Of a DNA stretch of 64,000 nt, positions 1 through 9,245 are shown piece after piece. Below the pieces are notes generated by a model. That model did no database searches, was not told where the DNA came from, and saw only the letters and a list, made by a program, of their open reading frames with translations. Location: NCBI GenBank assembly GCA_032620915.1, contig CP136052.1, positions 1,960,501-2,024,500 of the forward strand, given 5' to 3'. The stretch is from Oscillospiraceae bacterium NTUH-002-81 (GTDB taxonomy: Bacteria > Bacillota > Clostridia > Lachnospirales > Lachnospiraceae). The translations under genes and the position numbers were made by a program. Position 1 is the stretch's first letter; each line of letters begins with the position of its first letter.

Positions 1-974
1 TGGGAAAAACAGCCCTCTCCATTTCTCTGGCAAAAGCCGTGGGCGGAGAGATCATATCTGCGGATTCCATGCAGGTGTACCGGCACATGGACATCGGCTC
101 GGCCAAGATCCGGCCGGAGGAAATGGACGGCGTTCCCCATCACCTCATTGACGTGCTGGAGCCCTGGGAGGAGTTTCATGTGGTGCGCTTCCAGCAGCTG
201 GTGAAGGAGGCCATGGCAGGTATTTATGAACGGGGGCACATCCCCATCCTCACCGGCGGCACCGGTTTTTATATCCAGGCCATTGTCAAAGACATTGATT
301 TCACGGAGAACGGAGAGGACAGCAGTTACCGGGAAAACTTGGAACGGCGGGCTCGGGAGGAAGGCTGCGAAGCCCTGCACCGGGAGCTGGCGGCGGTGGA
401 TCCGGAAAGCGCAGCCCAGATCCATCCCAACAATGTGAAACGGATCATCCGGGCGCTGGAATATTACGAACAGACGGGACAGCCCATCTTTGCTCATAAC
501 GAAGAGCAAAAGGAAAAGCCGTCTCCGTACAATTATGCTTACTTTGTGCTGACCGATGATCGGGAAGTGCTCTATGAGCGGATCGCCCGGCGGGTGGATC
601 AGATGCTCTCCGACGGGCTGGTGGAGGAAGTAAAACGCCTGCGGGAAATGGGCTGCAGCCGGGAGCTGGTGTCCATGCAGGGACTGGGGTATAAAGAAAT
701 CCTTGCCTATCTGGAGGGAGAAATGTCCCTGGACGAAGCCGTCTATGTGCTGAAACGGGACACAAGACATTTTGCCAAGCGGCAGCTCACCTGGTTTCGC
801 CGGGAAAAAGAAGTCATCTGGCTGGATAAACGGGAGTTTGACCGGCAGGAAGAACGAATTCTGGAAAAAATGCTGGATATCTGCCATGCGAAGAACATCC
901 TTCCCATTTCCGAAATATCAAATTCTATGAATACAGACTGCATGACAGGTGACAAGCAGTCTTTCAAATCTTAA
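1..974 (+). CDS. miaA: tRNA dimethylallyltransferase, 5' end cut by window
   Basis: Transfers the dimethylallyl group of DMAPP to N6 of A37 in tRNAs that read UNN codons. The frame is open from base 3, so the gene begins upstream of the window. The first visible residues GKTALSISLA are the tail of the P-loop, followed by the family segment ISADSMQVYRHMDIGSAK, then GGTGFYIQA, and late in the protein RHFAKRQLTWFRRE. About 60 residues follow that motif, of which the last 30 look unconserved, so the tail may be a lineage extension. It is followed on the same strand by the PLP enzyme at 1126. Identification is secure; only the N-terminus is missing. Confidence 0.95.
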   Translation, partial: GKTALSISLAKAVGGEIISADSMQVYRHMDIGSAKIRPEEMDGVPHHLIDVLEPWEEFHVVRFQQLVKEAMAGIYERGHIPILTGGTGFYIQAIVKDIDFTENGEDSSYRENLERRAREEGCEALHRELAAVDPESAAQIHPNNVKRIIRALEYYEQTGQPIFAHNEEQKEKPSPYNYAYFVLTDDREVLYERIARRVDQMLSDGLVEEVKRLREMGCSRELVSMQGLGYKEILAYLEGEMSLDEAVYVLKRDTRHFAKRQLTWFRREKEVIWLDKREFDRQEERILEKMLDICHAKNILPISEISNSMNTDCMTGDKQSFKS

Positions 975-1125
975 AAAGATTTGTTGATATGGAGCATGGA
1001 AGCGTGCGGGATGCTGCCAATACGTTTGTTAATCGTTGAAGTTAGGGGAAATCATTGCACATTGCGGATGTAGAGATAGAATGATTACTATAAATAAAAC
1101 AAGAAAATACGAGGATAAAACAGAA

Positions 1126-2412
1126 ATGAACGAAGAGATCAAAAATATGTACGCCGCCCTGGGTATCCAACCGGATGTGCTGGCGTTCGGCGAGGACATT
1201 TTGAAAAATCTGGAAAGCCGTTTTCAGGAGATCGATACGGTGGCGGAATACAATCAGTTAAAGGTGCTCAAAGCCATGCAGGACCATAAGGTCAGCGATA
1301 TCCATTTCGCGGCCACCAGCGGTTACGGCTACAATGATATGGGCCGGGATACGCTGGAGGAGGTGTATGCATCTGCGTTTCATGCGGAGGCGGCACTGGT
1401 GCGTCCCCAGATCACCTGCGGCACCCATGCGCTGGCCATTGCGCTGCACGGCAATCTGCGCCCCGGGGATGAGCTGCTGAGCATTTCCGGCAAGCCCTAT
1501 GATACGCTGGAGGAGGTCATCGGCATCCGGCCCTCCATCGGTTCTCTGGCAGAGTATGGCGTTACTTACCGCCAGGTAGACCTGCTGCCCGATGGCAATT
1601 TTGATTTCGAGGGCATCCGCGCAGCCATCGGTCCGAAGACGAAGCTGGTGGAGATCCAGCGCTCCAAGGGCTACCAGACCCGGCCGACGTTGAGTGTGAA
1701 AAAGATCGGAGAGGCCATTGCTTTTGTGAAAAGCATCCGCTCCGACATCATCTGTATGGTAGATAACTGTTACGGGGAATTTGTGGAAACCATCGAACCT
1801 ACAGACGTGGGTGCGGATATGGCAGTCGGCTCCCTGATCAAAAATCCCGGCGGCGGCCTGGCCCCCATCGGCGGCTATATCGTGGGCAGCCGTGCCTGCG
1901 TGGAGCAGGCGGCATACCGGACAACCTGCCCGGGCCTGGGACAGGAGGTTGGCGCCAACTTAGGCATCATCCAGTCCTTTTATCAGGGCTTTTTCCTGGC
2001 ACCTACCGTGGTGGCCAGTGCCCTGAAAGGCGCGATTTTTGCAGCCAATGTGTATGAGAAATTAGGTTTTCCTGTGGTGCCAAACGGCACGGAGAGCCGC
2101 CACGACATCATTCAGGCGGTGGAATTTGGCACACCGGAGGGCGTCATTGCTTTCTGTAAGGGCGTGCAGAGCGCCGCACCGGTGGATGCCCATGTGACGC
2201 CGGAGCCCTGGGCCATGCCCGGTTACGACAGCGATGTGATCATGGCCGCGGGCGCGTTTGTGCAGGGTTCCTCCATCGAATTGTCCGCAGATGGCCCCAT
2301 CAAACCGCCCTATGCGGTTTATTTCCAGGGCGGCCTGACCTGGCCCCACGCTAAGCTGGGTATTCTCATGTCCCTGCAGAAATGTAAGGAAGCAGGCGTG
2401 GTAAAGCTGTAG
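1126..2412 (+). CDS. Methionine gamma-lyase / aluminium-resistance family PLP enzyme
   Basis: A fold-type I PLP enzyme of about 428 residues, of the family often labelled aluminium resistance protein or methionine gamma-lyase-like (Bacillus YnbB type). The substrate is not known from sequence. Visible family features are ATSGYGYNDMGRDTLE near the N-terminus, the CGTHALAIAL cofactor-phosphate region, and the probable Schiff-base lysine in GSLIKNPGGGLAP. The frame is open further upstream (ATG at 1036 and 1081), but the ATG at 1126 is preceded by GAGG 11 bases away and begins with family-like residues MNEEIKNMY, so I chose it. The gene lies directly after miaA, as in many Clostridia, which suggests co-transcription. 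Confidence 0.85.
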   Translation: MNEEIKNMYAALGIQPDVLAFGEDILKNLESRFQEIDTVAEYNQLKVLKAMQDHKVSDIHFAATSGYGYNDMGRDTLEEVYASAFHAEAALVRPQITCGTHALAIALHGNLRPGDELLSISGKPYDTLEEVIGIRPSIGSLAEYGVTYRQVDLLPDGNFDFEGIRAAIGPKTKLVEIQRSKGYQTRPTLSVKKIGEAIAFVKSIRSDIICMVDNCYGEFVETIEPTDVGADMAVGSLIKNPGGGLAPIGGYIVGSRACVEQAAYRTTCPGLGQEVGANLGIIQSFYQGFFLAPTVVASALKGAIFAANVYEKLGFPVVPNGTESRHDIIQAVEFGTPEGVIAFCKGVQSAAPVDAHVTPEPWAMPGYDSDVIMAAGAFVQGSSIELSADGPIKPPYAVYFQGGLTWPHAKLGILMSLQKCKEAGVVKL

Positions 2413-2532
2413 GCAACGGTGGAAGTCTACTGTATTTCTATCAGATAAAATTTGCGGGAATGACAGGAAATTGATGTCAGAAAATTGATTTCAGAAAACA
2501 GGGATGGAAACTGTTGGAAAGGAGGAAAAGAA

Positions 2533-3747
2533 ATGGATGTATTGGTGATCGGTGCGGGTGCATCGGGCCTGATGGCAGCCATCACGGCAGCCAAAAACGG
2601 GGCGAAGGTGACGCTTCTGGAAAAGGGCGCGAAAGCCGGGCGGAAGCTGGCGATAACCGGCAACGGCAGATGCAATCTGACGAACACGAAGATCGACGAA
2701 GAGAGCTTTCGGGGGGAACACCCGGACTTTGCTTTTGGTGCTTTCGGGCAGTTTGACGTGCAGGACACGGTCCGTTTCTTTTCCTCCATCGGTATCTATA
2801 CGAAAAACCGGGATCACGGCCTGTATCCCTACTCTGACCAGGCGCCCCAGGTGGTGCAGCTTCTCATGGAGGAGGCACAGCGCCGGAAGGTAAAATGCAA
2901 ATGTTCTACGGAGATCACGAAGCTGGAAAAGAAAGATGGCCGTTTTCTGGCCCACACAGACGGGTGGACGTACGAGGCGGACGCCTGCATTCTGGCCTGC
3001 GGTTCCAAAGCCGCGCCGGAGACCGGGGCGGACGGCAGCGGATATGACCTGGCAGCAGGATTTGGACATACGATGGTTCCTGTGCTCCCGGCACTCACCG
3101 GGCTGAAAGCGGAGAAAAGCCGGTATCCGAAGCTTGCCGGGCTTCGCTGTGACGGACGGGTGACGGTTCGCTGCGGGGACGTGTGCACCTCCTCCCGGGG
3201 CGAATTGCAGTTTACTTCCTATGGCATTTCCGGTATCCCCACCTTTCAGGTGAGCCATCAGGCGGTGCGATGCTGGGCCGAGGGAAAGCTGGTGGAGCTG
3301 TCCGTGAATTTCCTGCCGGATTTTACAGAAGCGCAGCAGCGAGCCTTTCTGGATGCAAGATTGCAGCAGGCTCCTGACCGGTCGGCAGGCAGTTTTCTGG
3401 CAGGCCTGTTTCATCAGAAGCTCATCGAGGTGCTGCTTCTGGAAGCCGGCATCAAGACGGGAACGGCAATGGCGGCTGTCCCTGCAGAGAAAAAAGAGAA
3501 GCTGTACGGACTGATCCAGGCGATGCCGGCAAAGATGACCGGATACATGGATTTTTCCCATGCCCAGGTGTGCAGCGGCGGTGTCAGCACGGAAGAAATC
3601 GACAGAGAGACGATGGAATCCAGGCTGGTGCCCGGACTTTATTTTGCCGGGGAACTGGTGGACATTGACGGCGCCTGCGGCGGCTACAATCTGCAGTGGG
3701 CCTGGTCCAGCGGGCACTGCGCAGGGCTTCACGCAGTAACGAAGTAA
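2533..3747 (+). CDS. HI0933/BaiN-family FAD-dependent oxidoreductase
   Basis: A 404-residue flavoprotein of the HI0933/YhiN/BaiN family (NAD(P)/FAD-dependent oxidoreductase, physiological substrate unknown). The N-terminus has the Rossmann motif VIGAGASGLMAAITA. ITGNGRCNLTN, DGSGYDLAAGFGH and the C-terminal FAGELVDIDGACGGYNLQWA (the end of the FAD site) follow in the family order. The ATG at 2533 is used because AAAGGAGGAAAAGAA lies just before it; the frame is open back to 2485 but without a better site. It sits between the PLP enzyme and a second flavoprotein on the same strand. Some family members act on bile-acid intermediates, but nothing here supports that specifically. Confidence 0.88.
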   Translation: MDVLVIGAGASGLMAAITAAKNGAKVTLLEKGAKAGRKLAITGNGRCNLTNTKIDEESFRGEHPDFAFGAFGQFDVQDTVRFFSSIGIYTKNRDHGLYPYSDQAPQVVQLLMEEAQRRKVKCKCSTEITKLEKKDGRFLAHTDGWTYEADACILACGSKAAPETGADGSGYDLAAGFGHTMVPVLPALTGLKAEKSRYPKLAGLRCDGRVTVRCGDVCTSSRGELQFTSYGISGIPTFQVSHQAVRCWAEGKLVELSVNFLPDFTEAQQRAFLDARLQQAPDRSAGSFLAGLFHQKLIEVLLLEAGIKTGTAMAAVPAEKKEKLYGLIQAMPAKMTGYMDFSHAQVCSGGVSTEEIDRETMESRLVPGLYFAGELVDIDGACGGYNLQWAWSSGHCAGLHAVTK

Positions 3748-3836
3748 TATTGATCAGAACAACACAATAGCAATATACAAGCTGCACATACAAATGCTGC
3801 TATAGAACAGAGACAGTCAGATATACGGGAAAAGAA

Positions 3837-3869
3837 TCGTACAGAACATTCGCATGGTGATCTGTACGA
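3837..3869. promoter_or_regulatory. Perfect 9-bp dyad upstream of the COG2509 gene
   Basis: The arms TCGTACAGA (3837-3845) and TCTGTACGA (3861-3869) are exact reverse complements around a 15-base loop, 50 bases before the next start codon. No run of T follows, so it is not an obvious terminator. It could be an operator or a leader hairpin. Confidence 0.35.
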
Positions 3870-3919
3870 CATACATGAACGGCATATGACACGATGAAAG
3901 TAAGGAGAATCGAGGAAGC

Positions 3920-5527
3920 ATGGGCCAGATTTATCAGATCAATCAGGTGAAGGTTCCTTATGGAGCCACCGGGGAACAACTGAAAAAAGCAGCGGCAAAG
4001 CAGGCGGGATTGGACGGGAGCGTTTTTTCTTCTTTTCGAATCGTGAAGGAATCACTGGATGCCAGAAAAAAGCCTCAGATTTTCCGGGTGTGCAACGTGC
4101 AGGTCACACTGACATCAGAGAAAAAAGCGGCAGCAGCCCTGAAAAAAGGGAAGCTCTTAAAGGTACAGGAGAAACCCTACACATTGCCTGCCGCCGGAAC
4201 AGAAACCTTAAAGCACCGGCCGGTGATCATCGGCAGCGGCCCGGCAGGACTGTTCTGCGGCCTGCTGCTGGCAAAAGCCGGGTATGCGCCGTTGCTTCTG
4301 GAGCGGGGCGCATCGGCACCGGAGCGGAAGGAACGGCTGGAGCAGTTCTGGGCAGGTGGCATATTGGATGTGCGGGCCAATGCCCAGTTCGGAGAAGGCG
4401 GCGCCGGGACGTTTTCTGACGGAAAGCTGAACACACTGGTGAAGGATCCCTTTGGCCGGAACCGGGAAGTACTGCGGATCTTTGCCGAAGCGGGAGCGCC
4501 GGAGGAGATTCTGTACATGAACAAGCCCCATATCGGCACCGACATTCTCATCGAGGTGATCCAGAATCTGCGAAAAGAAATCTGCGCCCTGGGCGGTGAG
4601 GTGCGCTTTTTCAGCCAGGTGACAGATCTGGACATCACGGACGGGAAGTTGACCGGCCTTACGATTAACAATGAGGAAAAAACAGCGGCGGATGTGGTGG
4701 TGCTGGCCATCGGCCACAGTGCCCGGGATACCTTTGAAATGCTGCGGGAAAAGCCGCTGCATATGGAGGCCAAGGCGTTCGCCGTGGGCGTGCGCATCGA
4801 GCATCCCCAGGCCATGATCCAGGCATCCCAGTACGGGGCCAATTGCCCATACGAGCTTCCTGCGGCCAGCTACAAGCTGACCCATACGGCAGAAAACGGC
4901 AGGGGTGTGTATAGTTTTTGTATGTGTCCCGGCGGCTATGTGGTCAATGCGTCCTCGGAGGAAGGTCGGCTGGCCGTCAACGGTATGAGCTATCATGACC
5001 GGGATTCCGCCAACGCCAACAGCGCCATGATCGTCACGGTGACGCCGGAGGATTTTCCGTCGCAGGATCCGCTGGGCGGTGTGGCTTTTCAGCGGGCACT
5101 GGAAGAGAAAGCCTTTGCCTTAGGAGCGGGCCGGATCCCCCAGCAGCTGTTCGGGGATTTCTGTGCAGGAAAGGTGTCCGAAGCATACGGGGATTTTGCA
5201 AGCTGTACCAAGGGCGCGACTGCCTTTGCCAATCTGCGGGAGCTGTTTCCCGAGGCGGTCAATGCGGCACTGGAAGAGGGGATTCAGGCCAGTGGCCGGA
5301 AGATCAGAGGCTTTGACCGGGCTGATGCGATCCTATCTGGCGTGGAGAGCCGGACGTCATCGCCGGTGCGGATCAGCCGGGATGAGAGGTGCCAGTCACC
5401 GGTGCAGGGCATCTATCCCTGCGGGGAAGGCGCCGGATATGCCGGGGGAATCACGTCTGCAGCCATGGACGGCATGAAAGTGGCGGAGGAGATTATTAAG
5501 AGATATGCGCCTCCGCGCCATTGTTAA
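3920..5527 (+). CDS. COG2509-type FAD-dependent dehydrogenase
   Basis: A 535-residue predicted FAD-dependent oxidoreductase of the COG2509 type, widely conserved in Clostridia and of unknown substrate. Residues 1-90 form a small N-terminal domain typical of the family. The Rossmann segment PVIIGSGPAGLFCGLLLAKA follows near residue 96, then NAQFGEGGAGTFSDGKLNT, PHIGTDILIEVIQNLR, and a C-terminal FAD closure YPCGEGAGYAGGITSAAMDG. The start ATG has AAGGAG 11-12 bases upstream and GAGGA closer. The gene has its own 170-base upstream gap with a dyad and ends before a terminator-like hairpin at 5637, so it is probably a separate unit. Confidence 0.85.
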   Translation: MGQIYQINQVKVPYGATGEQLKKAAAKQAGLDGSVFSSFRIVKESLDARKKPQIFRVCNVQVTLTSEKKAAAALKKGKLLKVQEKPYTLPAAGTETLKHRPVIIGSGPAGLFCGLLLAKAGYAPLLLERGASAPERKERLEQFWAGGILDVRANAQFGEGGAGTFSDGKLNTLVKDPFGRNREVLRIFAEAGAPEEILYMNKPHIGTDILIEVIQNLRKEICALGGEVRFFSQVTDLDITDGKLTGLTINNEEKTAADVVVLAIGHSARDTFEMLREKPLHMEAKAFAVGVRIEHPQAMIQASQYGANCPYELPAASYKLTHTAENGRGVYSFCMCPGGYVVNASSEEGRLAVNGMSYHDRDSANANSAMIVTVTPEDFPSQDPLGGVAFQRALEEKAFALGAGRIPQQLFGDFCAGKVSEAYGDFASCTKGATAFANLRELFPEAVNAALEEGIQASGRKIRGFDRADAILSGVESRTSSPVRISRDERCQSPVQGIYPCGEGAGYAGGITSAAMDGMKVAEEIIKRYAPPRHC

Positions 5528-5550
5528 AGAAAAATTAAGAACAAAAATTC

Positions 5551-5579
5551 TATACAATGAAATAACTGTGTGGTAGAAT
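5551..5579 (+). promoter_or_regulatory. Possible promoter ahead of DUF4321/radC/mre cluster
   Basis: TATACA (5551-5556), a 17-base spacer and TAGAAT (5574-5579) preceded by TG make a plausible sigma-A promoter. A hairpin followed by T lies between it and the DUF4321 gene, so read-through would be needed. Moderate support only. Confidence 0.4.
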
Positions 5580-5636
5580 AAACAATGTATGTAAGCAGAA
5601 CTGATGTTTACATAATATTTTTATGACAACCACAGG

Positions 5637-5672
5637 AACCGGAATTCTGTTTTTGTGGGATTCCGGTTTTGT
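5637..5672 (+). terminator. Rho-independent terminator-like hairpin
   Basis: AACCGGAAT (5637-5645) pairs perfectly with ATTCCGGTT (5660-5668) around a 14-base loop, and T residues follow. It lies after the COG2509 gene and 17 bases before the DUF4321 start, so it may end the former or attenuate the latter. Confidence 0.65.
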
Positions 5673-5688
5673 TACTTAGGATGGAGGT

Positions 5689-5946
5689 ATGACACAAATG
5701 AAGAAGAACTCCTGGGCCCTGTTCCTGCTCATTCTTGCCGGCATTGTACTGGGTGGATTTATCGGCTCGCTGGCATCGGATGCAGGGGTGTTTGGCTGGC
5801 TTGGCTACGGCCAGAGCTTCGGGATGGACAGTCCGCTTGTGCTGAATCTGGGTGTGCTTGTCATAACGTTCGGACTGTCGATTCATATTACCATGGCCAG
5901 TATCATTGGCGTGGTCATTGCCATTATCATTTATCGGCTGCTGTAG
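5689..5946 (+). CDS. DUF4321 small membrane protein
   Basis: A small hydrophobic protein of 85 residues (82 if the in-frame ATG at 5698 is used) matching the DUF4321 family. The N-terminal segment KKNSWALFLLILAGIVLGG is one membrane helix with a glycine-rich end, and a second hydrophobic stretch runs through VLNLGVLVITFGLSIHITMA to the C-terminus. GGAGG lies 5-6 bases before the first ATG and better placed for the second. The family is typically found next to maf, radC and mreB in Clostridia, as here except that maf is absent. Function is unknown; the neighbourhood suggests a link to the cell envelope. Confidence 0.8.
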   Translation: MTQMKKNSWALFLLILAGIVLGGFIGSLASDAGVFGWLGYGQSFGMDSPLVLNLGVLVITFGLSIHITMASIIGVVIAIIIYRLL

Positions 5947-6066
5947 GCAGACGGTGCAGCTGTTTTCGGCATTTAGTGAAAAGTGCCTGACAGCTGCAAG
6001 AAACGAAAGCTGGCGAACCTGTTGTGTGACGATAGAAGAGAGTCATGAGAAACAGGAGGAATCGCT

Positions 6067-6795
6067 ATGAAAAGAATGGAACAACGAGAACAGACGGCAT
6101 CGGAGGAACGAAAGGGCATCTTAAGCCTGCCTCCGGAGGAGCGCCCCTATGAGAAATGCCTGGAGCAGGGCTGCCAGGCGCTGTCGGATGCAGAGCTTCT
6201 GGCCGTGATCATCCGCACAGGGGCAGTGGGAGATACGTCTGTGGAGCTGGCCAGAAGGGTACTGGATCTGGGCGGCAGACAGGGGAATCTGGCAGGCCTT
6301 TGCGGGCTGTCCGTGCAGGAGCTGACTTCTGTGAAGGGCATCGGTAGGGTGAAAGCCATACAGATTCAGTGTATTGCGGAGCTTTCCAGGCGCATGGCCA
6401 AGAGCCGGGCGCGGGACGGCTTATGCTTTCATGATCCCGCCAGCATCGCGGATTTCTATATGGAAGATCTGCGGCACGAGGAGCGGGAGCAGTGCAGAGT
6501 GATGATGCTGAATACGAGAAGCATGCTGCTGGCAGAAAAGCAGCTGTCCGTGGGCACGGTCAATGCTTCTCTCATATCTGCCAGAGAAATTTTTCTCGAG
6601 GCACTCAAATGCCAGGCAGTATATATTATTCTGATACACAATCACCCCAGCGGAGATCCGCATCCCAGCAGGGAAGACATTCTGCTGACCAAGCGGGTAT
6701 GGGAAGCCGGGGAGCTGATTGGGATTTCGCTTCTGGATCATATCATTATCGGAGACAGAAGCTATGTAAGTTTACGGGAAGAGAATTTAATGTAG
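6067..6795 (+). CDS. radC: RadC-family JAB-domain protein
   Basis: A 242-residue RadC (DUF2466) protein. The N-terminal part has the helix-hairpin-helix-like SDAELLAVIIRTG and LTSVKGIGRVKA. The C-terminal JAB/MPN domain has the metal motif in IHNHPSGDPHPSREDI, with the acidic residue in SAREIFLEA. The old DNA-repair role is doubtful and the true function of the family is unresolved. AGGAGG precedes the ATG by 7 bases. mreB follows 15 bases after the stop, the standard Firmicutes arrangement, so radC is likely part of the mre transcript. Confidence 0.93.
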   Translation: MKRMEQREQTASEERKGILSLPPEERPYEKCLEQGCQALSDAELLAVIIRTGAVGDTSVELARRVLDLGGRQGNLAGLCGLSVQELTSVKGIGRVKAIQIQCIAELSRRMAKSRARDGLCFHDPASIADFYMEDLRHEEREQCRVMMLNTRSMLLAEKQLSVGTVNASLISAREIFLEALKCQAVYIILIHNHPSGDPHPSREDILLTKRVWEAGELIGISLLDHIIIGDRSYVSLREENLM

Positions 6796-6810
6796 GAAAG
6801 GAAGAACGAT

Positions 6811-7812
6811 ATGACCGCATTTGGTATCGATCTTGGAACAAGTAATATTAAAATTTATAATTCGGCGACAGATAAGATCATGAATCAGAAAAATATTGTT
6901 GCCATTGCCAACCGCAACCAGCTGTTTTCTTTGGGAAATGAGGCGTTTGAGGCGTATGAGAAGGCACCGGCCAACATCCGGGTGTCTTTTCCCATGAGCT
7001 ACGGTGTGATCGCGGATTTCAACAACATGCAGACGATTTTGCAGGTGTTCATCGAGCACAGCGGCAAGGGCAACCTGCGCGGCTCGGAATATTACATGGC
7101 AGTTCCTACCGATATCACAGATGTGGAGAAGCGTGCGTTCTTTGACCTGGTGGAGAGCTCCGGCCTTCGGGCCAGAAGGGTATTTCTGGTGGAAAAAGCG
7201 CTGGCAGACGGACTGGGCGTAGGTCTTGACATCCGCAGTGCCAGAGGAACGATGATGGTCAACATGGGCGCGGATACGACAGAGATTTCCATCATCAATC
7301 TGGGCGGTATCGTTCTGAGCAAGCTCATCAAGATCGGCGGCAACAAGTTTGACGAGGCCATCCAGACGAACATCCGCCGGGAATATAATCTGGTCATCGG
7401 CAGCAAGACGTCTGAGGCCATCAAAAAACAGCTGGCCTATGCGACGGAGCCGGACGAGGGCAGCGGTTTTGTGTACGGCAGAGACATTGTGACCGGTCTG
7501 CCTGCGGAGCTGCAGGTGTCCTCTGACTTCATCTATGATGCCATCAAGGAGCATATCCACTCTATCATTGATACGATCCGCGTCATTCTAGAGCGGACAC
7601 CGCCGGAACTGGCAGCAGATATCATCCGGGACGGCATTTACCTCACCGGTGGTTCCTCTAACATCCGCAACATCCCGGAGCTGATCACCAAGGAGACGAA
7701 GCTGAAGGTCAATACCTTCGACTCCCCGGCAGAGAGCGTGGCAAGAGGACTGTCCCGCCTGATCAAGGAAGGGCAGTACCGGAGCCTGGCCTACACCAAC
7801 AACGGTAAATAA
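6811..7812 (+). CDS. mreB: Rod shape-determining protein MreB/Mbl
   Basis: A bacterial actin (333 residues) that polymerises at the inner membrane face and guides lateral wall synthesis with MreC, MreD, RodA and PBP2, all encoded just downstream. It starts TAFGIDLGTSNIKIYN (phosphate 1), has MVNMGADTTEISIINLGG (phosphate 2) and DGIYLTGGSSNIRNIP (adenosine site). The sequence is more divergent than canonical MreB (for example GGSSNIRNIPEL in place of GGGALL), which is usual in Lachnospiraceae. GGAAAGGAAG precedes the ATG. Confidence 0.93.
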   Translation: MTAFGIDLGTSNIKIYNSATDKIMNQKNIVAIANRNQLFSLGNEAFEAYEKAPANIRVSFPMSYGVIADFNNMQTILQVFIEHSGKGNLRGSEYYMAVPTDITDVEKRAFFDLVESSGLRARRVFLVEKALADGLGVGLDIRSARGTMMVNMGADTTEISIINLGGIVLSKLIKIGGNKFDEAIQTNIRREYNLVIGSKTSEAIKKQLAYATEPDEGSGFVYGRDIVTGLPAELQVSSDFIYDAIKEHIHSIIDTIRVILERTPPELAADIIRDGIYLTGGSSNIRNIPELITKETKLKVNTFDSPAESVARGLSRLIKEGQYRSLAYTNNGK

Positions 7813-7851
7813 TGAAAAAGCAAGTGCAGATAGGAAATGTGAGTATACAAT

Positions 7852-8709
7852 ATGAGACGAAAATCAAAATTTTCTCTTCCAAGTAAATATATGCTTCTTC
7901 TGCTGACCATTCTCTGTGTCGGCATGATGTTTGTCACCTTTGTGACCAACGTCAACCTGGAGCCGGTGCAGACCGTGTCCGGCTATGTGATCGTGCCGAT
8001 CCAGAAGGGCATCAACAACATCGGCCTGTGGCTCAGCGACAAGGTGGATTACCGGCAGACGCTGCAGGAACTGCAGGCGGAGAACCAGCAGCTGAAGGAG
8101 AAGGTCAACGAGCTGACCATTGAAAACAGTGAGCTGGTACAGGACACGTACGAGCTGGGACGGCTGCGGGATATGTATCAGCTGGATGCCAAATATCCGG
8201 GCTATACGAAAGTGGCGGCCCGCGTCATCGGCAAGGATGCCGGCAACTGGTTTTCCACGTTTATGATCGACAAGGGCACCGATGACGGCATCAACATCGA
8301 CTGCAACGTGATCGCAGACGGCGGCCTGGTGGGCATCGTCACCCGGGTGGGAAAGGACTGGGCATCTGTCCGTTCCATCATTGATGATTCCAGCAACGTG
8401 AGCGCCATGACGCTTTCCACGTCGGATACGTGTATTGTCAAGGGCGATCTGGAGCTGATGAGCGACGGCCATATCCAGCTGATGCAGCTTTTGGATGAGG
8501 CAGATAAGATCCAGGTGGGAGAGGAGATCGTCACCTCCAACATCAGCGTCAAGTATCTGGAGGGCATTCCCATCGGCTACGTCAGCGAGCTTTCCTATGA
8601 TGCCAATAAGCTGACGAAATCCGGCACGATCACGCCCATCGCAGATTTTCAGCATCTGCAGGAGGTGCTGGTCATCACAGACCGCAAGGAAATGCCTGCG
8701 GCAGAATAA
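7852..8709 (+). CDS. mreC: Rod shape-determining protein MreC
   Basis: A 285-residue bitopic membrane protein that links MreB to the periplasmic synthases. A basic N-terminus (RRKSKFSLPSKY) is followed by a membrane helix at about residues 13-32. An LQELQAENQQLKEKVNEL coiled coil lies near residues 77-110, followed by the beta-rich extracellular domain with ARVIGKDAGNWFSTFMIDKG and the family segment GGLVGIVTRVGKDWASVRSI. It lies 39 bases after mreB and 23 before mreD. Length and order fit the family. Confidence 0.93.
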   Translation: MRRKSKFSLPSKYMLLLLTILCVGMMFVTFVTNVNLEPVQTVSGYVIVPIQKGINNIGLWLSDKVDYRQTLQELQAENQQLKEKVNELTIENSELVQDTYELGRLRDMYQLDAKYPGYTKVAARVIGKDAGNWFSTFMIDKGTDDGINIDCNVIADGGLVGIVTRVGKDWASVRSIIDDSSNVSAMTLSTSDTCIVKGDLELMSDGHIQLMQLLDEADKIQVGEEIVTSNISVKYLEGIPIGYVSELSYDANKLTKSGTITPIADFQHLQEVLVITDRKEMPAAE

Positions 8710-8732
8710 AGATACGGAAAGGCGGTACAAGG

Positions 8733-9242
8733 GTGCTTCGCGTTTTAGCTGATTTTTTGATGATCATCATATGTTTTATTCTGCAGAACACGGTGTTCCA
8801 GGCGCTGGCTCTGGCTTCCATCAGTCCGAACCTGCTGGTCATTCTCACGTCCAGCATGGGCCTGATGCGGGGCAAGAAGGAAGGCATGCTGGTGGGATTT
8901 TTCTGCGGATTTCTGGTGGATATTTTTTATGGGGATCTGTTCGGGTTCTATGCACTGGTGTACATGTATATCGGCTATGTGAACGGATTTTTCAATAAGA
9001 TTTTTTATGACGACGATATCAAGCTTCCCATGCTGGTCATTTCTGCCAGTGAATTTCTGTACAGCCTGATCGTCTATGTCTTTTTGTTCCTGATCCGGAC
9101 AAGATTTAATTTCGGGTATTATTTTATCCATATCATCATTCCGGAGCTTGTATATACGATTGTTGTGACGCTGTTCCTGTACCGTCTGATCAACGGTGTC
9201 AACCGGAAGCTGGAACAGCCGGAAAAAAGAAGGAGTGCTTAG
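8733..9242 (+). CDS. mreD: Rod shape-determining protein MreD
   Basis: A 169-residue polytopic membrane protein with about five hydrophobic segments, the third partner of the MreBCD complex. The family motif region is FFCGFLVDIFYGDLFGFYAL. The start is a GTG at 8733, with GGAAAGG 12 bases upstream. It is immediately followed by the TTG start of pbp2 four bases after the stop, implying translational coupling. No ATG is available close to the expected N-terminus. Confidence 0.88.
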   Translation: MLRVLADFLMIIICFILQNTVFQALALASISPNLLVILTSSMGLMRGKKEGMLVGFFCGFLVDIFYGDLFGFYALVYMYIGYVNGFFNKIFYDDDIKLPMLVISASEFLYSLIVYVFLFLIRTRFNFGYYFIHIIIPELVYTIVVTLFLYRLINGVNRKLEQPEKRRSA

Positions 9243-9245
9243 CTT

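Noticed and set aside
2491..3732. 413-residue minus-strand open frame opposite the HI0933-type gene
   Set aside because: Shadow of the plus-strand flavoprotein; composition and lack of motifs argue against a gene.
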